Assembly (NCBI GenBank): GCA_037179385.1
Contig: CM074187.1
Coordinates: forward strand, 48,704,879 to 48,768,878
Direction: 5' to 3'
DNA length: 64,000 bases
Source: Holothuria scabra
Lineage: Eukaryota > Echinodermata > Holothuroidea > Aspidochirotida > Holothuriidae
Shown piece by piece: positions 51,001-63,000 of the stretch (position 1 is its first letter; each line of letters begins with the position of its first letter). A program made the translations under genes and the position numbers. The notes under the pieces are model-generated. The model was not told the DNA's origin and did no database searches. It was given only the letters and a program-made list of their open reading frames with translations.

Positions 51001-54000
51001 GTCTGATTTGGCAATGGATTGTTAACCCTAGGATAATTTCATTACGGTACCATAAGTGATGAAGTTACAATACAAGCTGGCCAAATTACTAAAAATATTT
51101 GTAAAAAGGTTTTTACATATCCAATCCAGCAGGTTGGGATTTTCATTTAATACCTTCTCTAATAGTAGACCCATAAATATATATGAACTTTGAATACTAA
51201 ATAATACAACCATGTTGGGCTAATCACATAAAAGGCAAGAACAGTTGTCTCAAACTTTAATATTTTGAAACAATAGCTAGTTCTCTCTAATTTTCTTATT
51301 TCTCTTTCCAAGTACCTTCGTTGATAGGACTTGAATTCCATCCTTTTCCGTATGCAAGTTAAAGCCATGACTTACTCTTCATAAATCCTACCCACCCACC
51401 CACCCCCCCCCCCAAAGAAAAATATTGTCACATGATTCTCAGGGTGCCATTGGTGAAATAGTACAGTCTACTGTTTTTATTGGGGGGACTGCTTTTGTTT
51501 GCTCTTTCATAGAACACACACATAGGAATCAGATTAAACATGGGGCTTCTTCACTGTTTGTTTACAAATGCAAATTTGGAAGGTCTTGCCTACTCTATGG
51601 AGTGGAATATTTTATCAGTCATGTATCAGTCATGAATGTTTACCTACCTTGAAATCTTCTTTGTGGTATATTACTTGGTGGGGCGGGACAATTATTTAGG
51701 GTGTGTGTATTTACCTGTTTGAATTTGAAATTGGTATGCCATTACTGTGGATGTACAGCATGTAACTTGCATTTCATGCCCACTAGTACCATGATAGCAT
51801 TCATGTATTTCAATAAATATTTTTTTCAATCTGTGACATTCAAATTGAGATCTACCACAAAGTTCTAATTAAAGTGTGCTTCAAAACCTCTTCTAAAAGC
51901 TTATCGTTCCTGAAGTGTTACTTATTTTGCTTACCCACTCCCTCCTCTCTCTCCCCATCCCCTCCTGGCCTTTTCTTTGAATGGATTTCATTGATATCCT
52001 TATTTATTAGAAATTCTACAAATTATACTCTGTATTGTTTCAGAGGTTGTTGCACGTGCTTTTATGCCCAATTTTACTTTCCTCAGTTCGGTGTTATATC
52101 CTTCATACCGAGTCTATTGGGTCAAAAAGATGTAACTTTTCTGGTGCACGTTGAACTGCTTGGCTTCAAATGGATAACAATATTACTGCTGTACATGCAC
52201 AGGGTCCGCTGAAAGTGTAAGAAGCTATGTCAGACATGTGTTGTGATGCCCATGGGGTGGGGGTGGGTATGGGGTGACATAATATCACCTCTCAGACTGT
52301 GTGCACAATTTCCCTTTAATTAAAAGCAGATCAAAGTTTTCCCAATCTGAATTAGCATACCCTGTCATACTTGTCTACAAATGGCCCCTTTCAGGCATGT
52401 GACAATATCCTTGAGAACTAGTTGTCTCTTGAGTTCCTTGCTTAAAAGTTTTGAAGTTTTCCTTAAAGTATTCTTTAAGGGCCAAACCTCTCACCCCAAA
52501 CTACAATTTTGGTACAGGGGTACCGGAATTCTCAATTGGCTCAGCTGTTTTATTGGCAGCTAATTCAAACAATGCAAAGTACCAAACCTTATATTCAACA
52601 CAGCATGGATGGTACTGAGAGTGTTTTGATAATATAAATTGAGTTTTTCTACACTCACCTTGAAGCAATTAACTGAGATTGTGTCTGGGTAAGGATGAAT
52701 TTCAGACAATTGTGGGAGGGGCTTAAGTAAGAAGGTTAGTAGAATTGGTGCTGTTTGGGCCGAGAGAACTGGGCCTTTAAATATCTTCAGAAGCACTTGA
52801 TTTTTCTGAGCAATCTCAGAGTGATTGTCCTTTGCCTTTTCAGTAATGTTATACTCTTTGAAGTGGCAGATGATCTTTGCCTTCATGATGAAACTTTCCT
52901 TCTTACTTTTTGTTACATCCTCCTTCTCGGCCTGATTACCTCATATCACTTCAGGGAGGAAATAGGGCTCATCACAAGCACACTTGATATAGTCAGGTTT
53001 AACATCTGATTAATTGATTGACAGTGACAGATATGTTAAACTACACAAAAAGTGGCATAACATGTGGCGTTAGCTAACAGGCCAGTCAAGCATGTGTTAA
53101 TTGTTTTTCACTTAATGTGAACACAATGAAGGCATAGCACATTTGAGGCCACAGATCATGTAACAAACTCAGATACCAGTTTCACCCCACACCACCTTTG
53201 ATCTACTGGGGTGTCCATGGTGCATTCTCAGTAGGTTGTGTCCTTGTCCTTTTTCTTTTGTCATCTTGGGATGGTCTGTCAGTGCATTTGCTGATCTTTT
53301 AGTATTTGTGTAAAGTGTGGAAAAATGCTCAGTATGCATGTCACGTATCTCATGATTATGCTAGGGATTTTCACTGACTTGAATTTTGACATGAAGGTTT
53401 CTAGAGATGCAGCCAAAGAGTTTCACATCTTGATAGCTTTTGAATTATCTTTGTAAGAAATAAAGTTTCCAGGCTTTCCAAAGACATACCTGCATGATGA
53501 ATGGAATGGTGAAAGATAAAAACATAATTGCAGCAGATAAACTGTGCCAACATTTGGTCAGATTTGAATCAAGTTTTCCCTGTCTACACTTGCTTTTACC
53601 CACATCTCTATATTCTAATAGCTAGTAACATGCAGACAAAAGTCTGCATGACTGCACCTTGTTTCCATTTTCATTTCATATAGTCATCTAGATTATCTGA
53701 AATAGATATATTTCAGTTGGTTCATGAAATTTACCAAATTTTTCAAAAGATTTCCTTCATATGGTAATGACAAATGGTCAAATTAGACAATCATTAATCC
53801 TGTATATGAATAAATGTTTCATCACTGAACAGACACTTTTTAACACTTAGCATTATTAAACCATTGCAATGTTAGGATACAAAAAAAATGCAAATTCTCA
53901 CTATTTTTGCTTTTGCCAGATGTGAAACTTGACAAATTATGCTAACAATATCGATAAACATTGTCATGTGGATAGCATCCTCCAACACCCTCGTGAAATC

Positions 54001-57000
54001 ACAGATATCAACTCAGTGTGCTCAATTAAATGGCTTTGTCTTTTAACTCTGTCCAACATTCTTAGGACCTCAACCTGTTACCTGTGAACCCACTTCTGTA
54101 ACATAAAGCTTAGTATGTGTGTTGGAAAATAATTACCATGAAACAAAGAGCTAACGTACAACAACATAAAGCTTTGGGGTGAGTGAGTTTATAGTTAGAT
54201 TAAAGGACACACCAACACGAATGCGTTACATAGTGCCAGTCAACTTGATAACAAGTTCAAAGTTTTAATTTATTTTCAAGTATGGTTCAAAAAATTCAGG
54301 TTTGGTTTCCCCTTTAGTCGCCTCTTACGACAGGCAGGAAATACTGTGGCTATATTCTACCATGTACCGAGCCCACAGGGGCCATACAGCTTTGAAGGCG
54401 CTCTATTAAAAAAAATGATAAATGCTTATTTCTAATATTGATTTTCTTTTCAACTTTGTTCCAGATGTGTATGTACCAGTGACTGGTATGGTGCTAAGTG
54501 TACCATACAATATGATGACTGCACCACAGCTTCCCATGACCTGCTCTGTAGCCATGGTTACTGTGTGAATGAACCACGTGTCAGAGAAGGAGAGGTAAGT
54601 TTAATGAAGAATATAGAACTGCGGGAAACTAGTTCCATAAATTGTTCCTACTTCATTGTATGTTCTTTACTCATTTATATCTCCAGTATACATGCAGTAT
54701 CAAAATTATAACAGAGCAGTGCCCAGCCCTTACTCATTGTCAGAATCACCATCATTACGTGTTAAGCCCGATGTGGAATTCTCTAGCAAATACCGCCGAC
54801 CGACAGTCTTTTGAAGTAAACAATACTAAGTCAGATACCACAGTACTAGATAACAGCTCTTCCATCCCGCCCGCCAGGTCACACCAGTTCATCTACATTT
54901 ACAAAACTTGTGAAGAGTTAAGAAACTTTTAAACTGTCTTGTGTCCACGGAGAAAGTTCTCTTATCAGAGGTTGTTCTCAATAAGACAATGGACTGTTCT
55001 GTGACAGACTGAGGCAGCAAAGCTGCTTACTCATTGCCAGATGAACTGTGGACTAATCAAATAGGATCAATTAACTGATAGTACATGCTTGATTAGATGG
55101 TTTAGTGAAGACAAGCGGAAGTTGCAAACTCAGTGCAGAGAGAACACCTTCGGAGAGAACACCTAATGATGACCCCAGTGTTGATGAATACTGGACAAGT
55201 ACATTTTACAATCAGTGTACTCCTTGATCCTTGTCTTACGACAGGCAGGAAATGCTGTTGGTGCACATTCTTCAACCACTAGTCCACAGGGGGGTGTAGC
55301 TTTTGATGTCAAGTCGGTGAAGGCACTATGGGGAGCCAGGGGGAAATCCCCCGATCTTGTCCTCCCCTCCCCCCCCCACTTACCCCCTCCCAATTTAGGT
55401 CAGTTAGGATCTGGTTTAACCAAAAAAAAAATTTTACTTCATTTTCCATTTAGAGATATGCTTAAAGCTCAGAACTTCTGGGGCTTTGCATCTTGGACCC
55501 TCACCCCCAGAAATGGGCACTTTGGGTGATGTTTTGTGCTGCACCAGAAAATTTTACCCCCAATATCTTCCTAGTCCCCCCCCCCTTTAATTTTGACATT
55601 CTGGTGCCGACACTGAGTCAAATGCAATTTTGGGTGTAATGGCAAGGACACAGATGACACTGTGTAGTGATTGTATGTAATTTTTGAAGTCCAATGCAAT
55701 CATGACATAGTATCATCCATGCACATCAAGTTATGCTACAAGTAGTAAGTGTGAAAGTGAATTAGTAATTTGTTTTTGTTGTACATAAATTACATAAGAT
55801 GTAATGCTGTTACAGAAATGATGGGGTCACCTCAAAGAAAGGTTGCTAGCCCCTACTTCATTAGTATGGTTGGTCCTTTGAGTGATAAGGGACAACATTC
55901 ATTGTCCCTCTCTAAGACTTAAATTTTGTAATTCCCATACATTACATTTGCGTCTACATGAGAAATTGACTCTTTAATGTTCCTAGGAGGAATCTTTATG
56001 TTTATGTTGATCTCCTACAGCCAAAATATTCTTGCATCTGCTATGACGGCTGGACGACCGATTCTTCAAGCAGTAATCCCGCCTGTTCTATTGATATCAA
56101 TGAGTGTGATGACTCTCCCTGTTTTTCTGGTGTCTCTTGCACCAACGTAGCTGGAACTTATTACTGTGGGAACTGTCCATCAGGTATTTAAGCCATCTTG
56201 TTTTTACTCTTTCACCACTAACATAAAAATGAAATAAATAAACGAACAAATGAACAAACAAAGGAAGAAATAAATCAGCTGTTGAAGATTTAGAACAGTG
56301 AGTAGCACATTCAAACTTGGTTTGTTCATGGAAACGGCACCTTTTTACCAACAGAGTGCAAAAAAAGTTAGAAGTAAGTTTGGAACACTTCAAAATTTGT
56401 GTTATAAAGTAGAAATGTGGAACTTAATTATGTCTATAATTTTTATCCACAACCCCTTGAAGTTTAATATAAACCACCTCAAGCACTGACATTTCAATTG
56501 TTTCTGCTTGTGTATTTATGAAACAATTGCCTTCATCAATCTGCTGTAATGAGGAGTAAGAAAATTCTCCCCATAGGTTAAGGGGAAAAAATTGTGAAAT
56601 GAATTTTAAAGAGCCTCAAATGTAACAAAAATTCAACTTCACATTATTCTTTAAATACTGCATTGCCTTTTGTAATTTCTTTTGTATAGGGACATTCTTG
56701 GGGGGAGGGGTACAAAGACTGAGCACATACCAAATTTTGCACAATTTGGGGAGGGGGAGGAAAATGGGGAAGGGGATTGACCCCAAAATCACACCCTAAA
56801 ACTGCTTCTCCTTTACCTATGGGGAGATTTTTTGGTTAATTTATTTAAATAATGGAATCAGCAGTCACTTCAACTTTAATTTGAAAAGTTTGCAAAAAAC
56901 AGCTTTTGTGATGAGACCATGAAGGTTGCTAAGTAATTGTAAATTCACACTGAACTTGACCAAAGTGAAGATTTCCAGATATCTTCATGTAATTGAAAAC

Positions 57001-60000
57001 AACGGTGCATGCGGCCATGAGGTGGCCATGAGGTGGCCATTCCATTTCCTGTAACCGACATGGCTAACTGGCATGTAACCCAACCAAACGTTCTCTCAGC
57101 ATCTGTGTAAAACATTCAGATTTATCATATTCTTAGAGACAGTAGTGCTCAGAATAGTGTGCAGAATAGTAGTGCTTAGAATAGAGATCACCCCTTATCC
57201 ATTCTGTTCAGATTTTATGGAATAAAGAATCTTAAACATTAAATATACACCTTCTTTTGAAGTTAAAATTTTAATCAGACTTATCAAATCTAATCTTTTT
57301 CTTTTGATAACATCATAGATTTGTACCCTCTATTAATTTCATGCTGTGGACTTTCCTTTTGTTCATATGTGTACTGTTCAACTGATTACACACTTCTTTT
57401 ATCCTGTTTTCTCATTTTCCCATTATTCCCTCTTGATGGAACTTAGAAGTGTGCTAATTATTGTCATTTTTTGTTTAAAGGAAATATTGTGTTTAAAATG
57501 CTCTAACAAAGAGTACAAAGAAAATAGCTAAGACACTATTGAACAATCCAGTCTTAATCATAAACCCCAGCAATATTTACATCTCTTCGAAATACTGTGC
57601 ACAAGAAGAGCCATGGATGTTGCATCATTTGAAATATTGAAAGTTTGGGTGAACATATTATTCTTGAGTGACAAACAACTGAATTTCTATCTGAGGTAAA
57701 CTTATTTCTTGAAAGAAAGGCTACCATACTGCCTTATTTTTGATAATCCATTACCCTGTGTCAATAAATATAAGTTTTTAAAAGGATGGATTTTTCTTGC
57801 AAAACAAATGCAATATTTCCCTTTAAGTTTTAAAGTTTGGTTAAGGTTGGATATTTTCAGAAGACAAGAGTTCAAGAGTTTTATCAAGAGCTACATATTC
57901 CTAGAAGGTTGAGGGGTGGGGGGCATTTTAATTGGTGATGTGCAAAAGGGAATTTTGTGGTAAATTGTTAAATGGAGCCGTTGAGTTGGAAATTGTTCAA
58001 GTAAGTGATTTCCCTGTCAATAACTGATACAGTGGGAGACCTTGAGTGGGTGGGGTAGTGAAATGGGGAATTTCCGTATTTAGTACCTATTGAACCTTTA
58101 AAACTTAAGTGGCTCTGTAGATTTAATATGTATGTTGAGTGCAAATTAAAATTTTAATGTCACAAAACAGGATTTTTATACCCAGCCAATCTGTGGGTGC
58201 CTCAAGTAGCAAATTAACCCATTACTCCTTTCAGTATTTTGTTCTGACTACTCTTTTCACAAATGTAACAAATCTTTTGATCACATAATAGTATTTATTA
58301 CCATAACTGTTGGTGATGGGTTGAGCAATGTGTTCATTATAACCTCCTTCTCCTAACAGGGTACACCGGTAATGGTCGTCAATGTTCAGATGTTAATGAA
58401 TGTCTCACTAACAATGGTGGTTGCTCTGTTAGTCCATTGGTCACATGTTTCAACTCTCCAGGGTCCAGGTCATGTGGAGCCTGTCCAGCAGGTATGTAAA
58501 AGATACTAACACAGTCAGTCTCATAGGGTTTGTAAATTGCATTCCCTGTGATCCCAATTGGTTTCTCTAATGTACTGGATTTCTGACTTGCCTTATACCA
58601 AGGAAATGGCTGATGGGGCACACTGTTTCTATATATGGTTCAAAAACTTGTCTGCTTACAAAGTCTTTTTGCAAAAATAAAATGGAAGTTTGATCTGTTT
58701 TGCTTGTTGTCACTCTTACTAAGGTCCTAAGTGACACCATAGACAGTTTTTCACACAACTGTAAACTTGTTGGAACTAGTCTTATGGGGAAATTATGCAG
58801 TATGACAAGGGTGGCAATTTGTTCTCATTGTTGGAGGGAAGGGGGCATTATAAAATCATTTTGCCAAAATATTACTGTGTGAGTTATATGGCAAAGTCAA
58901 TGGGCAATTTCTCAAGTATTGGGGGACATAGACACGTTGCACTGGTCCCTGGGATTGCTTTCTATGCAGGGTGCAATTTTTGATTTAGGAGCATCATAGT
59001 TTCGGTGTATTATTTGGTGTACTTCATCCAATTTGCCTGTCTTATTTGACTGACTTACCAACATCTGAGACCTGTTTCATAAAAGTTATATTCATCCTAA
59101 TTTTGACATATTTCTTGACCCTTTTAAAATCAAACTTTGTAAGAGTAGTGGTGTTGGTCAAAGGGTAACGTTTTCTAGTTTGAGCTCTATGGCTTGTAGC
59201 AATCTGCACTCTGATTTCTCAAAATTCTTACGAGTGAAACTTTACCTGACTCTCCTTATGGTTCGCAAAATGTATTGCACAATGTATAGCTTGTAAAGAA
59301 GCAGTTGACAATGACTAAGGACTAAGGAAATACGGCCTCCATGGCCCTATTCTCACTTACCATCTTTTGGACAATGAAACCTGTTTTCTTCCCTATGAGC
59401 TCCATTCCATACACGAATCCGGACAGCAAGTTATGGTTTGATTTCAGTTGACCATAACTGGGTCTATCACCTAACTTAATCTATAAATTTCTTTGCTTAC
59501 CTGTATCATGGATGGTTGTAGACTAAATTATATCTTGATGTCTTCAATTTCACTGAATATGAGGGTTTGAAATTCATGTAGATAACAATAAAAAATGATT
59601 TAAGGCCGATGGACCCCAGTAATGGCCAACCTACAGTCACTAAACACAGGTGCTAATTGGATTGGTCTATAGGCAGTTGACAGTTGAGGGTGATGTATAT
59701 CTAGGTCATGTTCAAGAAGGAAGAAACGAGGGTCATGTGACCAGTGTTAATTCCTCACTAACACCACAAAAAGAATGATTTTCCATAAGTTTTAGAGGTT
59801 GTGAGCCTGGCATAGGTTCATAGGGTAAAATGATGGCAGCTTTAGCACCGACATGAAGCAAGAACTATCACTTCTTTGGCCTTGAATTTTGAGGAGTGCA
59901 TGAGTAAGATCGCACACCATCTCTCACCTAAAATCACTGTGAGGAGTGTGATTTTTCCATACCTAGATGAAGAATGGGAGCTCATATGCATCAGTTTAAT

Positions 60001-63000
60001 AAAACCACACACATACCACACTCCTGAACTTTCTGAGGAGTGTTTATTTGTAGTACACCTGGAAAATTCAAAACTCAAGGCCTGACTTTTTCTGTAGCTG
60101 GTCCTATGCAGGTAGCAAAGAAAGCAGTTTTCTGTGAGGTGGTGGCCAACATCTGTGAGGTGTTTGCCTTTCAGAAACAGTTCCAGGGAAAATCCTGAAG
60201 GGACGACCAGTACTAGAAAGTGAAAAAGGAGGGAGAAACATTGATTAGGATAAATAATTTGTAATTTCTAAATGAGACGGTAAAAAATTTTGTAAATGGA
60301 CCAGGGCAGTCCACATGTGGTATCCCTAATTCAGGGTTTGGCATTTATTATAATAATACAGATTTCCATTGCAGACATACAAATACCCCTTGCTTCATCT
60401 TAATCTCTCTCGCACACGACACCATATGCTACTCAGAGTATTAACAAAACCCCTTCATGTCATTCAATTTACAAGTAGCTCAGAGGCACACTGTGATAAC
60501 TACTCTATAAATGGTCTGATTTGATGACGAATCTGTAATGTTTAAACAAAGGTTAAACTTGAATGGGAATAAATATCATATTCCTGCAATACATGAAGTG
60601 ACCTTACCTTGCCATATTTCAAAAATATTTCAGCTTTTTTGCAAAATCTGGGAATTGACTTGAGCAAGTCCACACTTTTACACAAAATCTTAGCAGACAG
60701 CCATCTTGGTGCACTTTTTCTCACACGTGCGGTAGGGACAATGTACCAATGTGCAGTATGCTCTGTCCATGTATCGGAACTCTGTGGTCTTGTCCTACTT
60801 TAAACTGTTTTCCATTTTTGAATCATGTTTTGGAAGAAATTCAAGGTTTGGAAATTGGTGTCCTTTTCCTTTAAAAGATGTGCAACAGGGGATTAATATG
60901 ACTCTTTATAAGGCGGGCAAATTCATGTGACATCACACGATTGCATTGAAGGGCAAAATAGGCACATGGTAAGGGTATTTACAGCAGATACACACTGTGT
61001 TCCCATAGAAACTACTGTGACATGTACTGCACGTTTTGCAAGACAGTGAGTACTCTTACTGCTCGGGTTGATAAAAGAGACTCTTGCTCGTCAAATTAGG
61101 TCACTGAAATTGCCTTATAGCAGACTACCTGCCCTATCATTCTGCTCTTCTGCACAGTATGTAAATGTAGAGATTGATTGTTGGGTAACACTTTGGACCA
61201 TTGCCAAGAAAATTTAGCAGACTCCAGTAAAAGGAGTCACATGGTCCTAGTGAGTATAAACAGAAGTTAATGACAATAGGGGATGTTTTCTTTTCATTTT
61301 CTTGCCAGAAATTGTGTGCCTCCCGTGATAATGGTTGCACATGTTGTACATTAACAATCTTTAAGAAGAAATTTATCATTCATTACACAGTAAAAAATTT
61401 TCTCTGTATAGTTTTAGAAATGGCAACAGAGTTGAACAGATGTAATAAGATATCAATCCATCTAAATTTAATCAAAGAATTCCACAGAGATGTTAGTAGC
61501 AAGAAAATGTATCCTTTGGGTCCTGTTATCAGGCAGAACATACTATATTAATGTTACCATTATTTACAGCACCTGTTTCATACCTAAGTATTTAAATTAG
61601 GAATGTTATTGTATCGTATACTTTTCTTCAGGCTACGTAGGGGACGGTGTCACCTGTACTTACATTGGTATATGTAATATGAACAATGGTGGATGCAGCT
61701 CATTGGCTACATGTGCTGAAAATGCAGGTTAGTGATCTTGGTCAATATTCCCAGTTAAACCCGGATATGCACTGTTTTATTTTACTTTCGGGATTTTCAA
61801 GAAATCTTGCAGATGTTAGACCCTTAATTTCAATTTTAATTTCTTTAGGTGGTATGGAATGGACTGGATTAAAATTGAAAGAGATAATGTCTATTGATGA
61901 ATGTATGGAAGATTTGGGTATAGTACTTAAAGTGTACCTCAAGTCCAAAAAATCAAAAATATATATTAAAGAGCATGAAAAATGAATCCTAACAGTCCAA
62001 CTCCCATCTTCATAGTACATACTAAGCTGTGATATAAAACGTTGAAGTTTATTCACTTAAAAAAATGAAATGGTTCAATGTGCAATAACTTTTGACTTTA
62101 TTGTTGTACAACTAACATAACCTGTTTTGTTTGCCTTTAAAAATTAAAACTGTTTTTATGACCTTGAACACTTCCTGTATCCTTGCATAGCATGTTGCAC
62201 AGAGAGGGCTTAATAAATTACATCAGCCCATAAGAGTAAGAGGGCTATCGTACCTTGATACAACAAGGTGCAGTAACTTTCAGAAAAACAAAGAAATACA
62301 AAGATTGTTGTTTGAGTTGTACAACATTGACATCACAAATTATTTTGCATTGTAACATTTAAAGTTGAGTGAATAAACTTCATCATTTTATATCTTAGCT
62401 CAGGAATACCCTATGAAAATGTGAGTTGGACTGTTAGAATTCACTTTTTATGCTCTTTAATATATATTTTTGAATTCTTTTACTTAAGGTACACTTCAAA
62501 AAAATTTGTACCAATCTGTTTACTTTGGCAATTTTGTTACTATAGCAACATAAATGTTACCCAAGCAGCTCTAAATTTTCTTTTTAAGGCCAGCGTGGAA
62601 AATTTGTCTGGAATGAATTAAGCTCAACCCATTATATACCAAGATTAAATTTTACCATATGTATCGTTGTTTTACCCTATTAGGAGTTCCAGATGGTCGG
62701 ACATGCACTTGTCCAGATGGTTACTCAGGAGATGGCGTGGGGTCTAATGGTTGCATTCCTAGTATCACCTCATGCTCTACCAACCCCTGCCTCTTTGGGC
62801 GTTGCCAACCAGATGGTACATTATACACTTGTATTTGTACTCCTGGATTTACTGGAAGGAATTGTGAAACAGATATTGATGAGTGTGCCAGTAACCCATG
62901 TGCCAATGGCGGTCAATGTGCAGATGGTTACAACAGCTACACTTGTAACTGTGCAAGTGGCTACTCAGGTGTTCGTTGCGAGGAGTCTTCTCAGAGTAAG

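Larger units (their letters stand above)
35868..54464 (+). other. Intron 6 (18.6 kb)
   Basis: Phase 2. It holds a microsatellite element (36009-36690), a TTAA MITE (37718-38194), an inverted-repeat element (38508-38830), a composite TA-flanked element (43091-44649), families J, H, E and T, a LINE fragment (49290-50470) and SINE pieces. No extra cubilin exon is needed: EGF2 joins directly across it. In 39800-43050, 45200-46250 and 50480-52470 I see no gene. Confidence 0.75.
58492..61631 (+). other. Intron 9 (3.1 kb)
   Basis: Phase 1. Family J (59420-59672) and family R (59880-60095) copies are recognisable. The rest is unassigned AT-rich sequence with no gene. Confidence 0.7.

Noticed and set aside
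35868..54464. A missed cubilin exon in the 18.6-kb intron
   Set aside because: Exons 6 and 7 join in phase in the middle of EGF2 with all six cysteines present, so nothing is missing.
61742..62056. ORFs resembling each other at 7186, 61742 (minus) and 62421
   Set aside because: They translate the inverted arms of family D MITEs, which explains the similarity without coding function.
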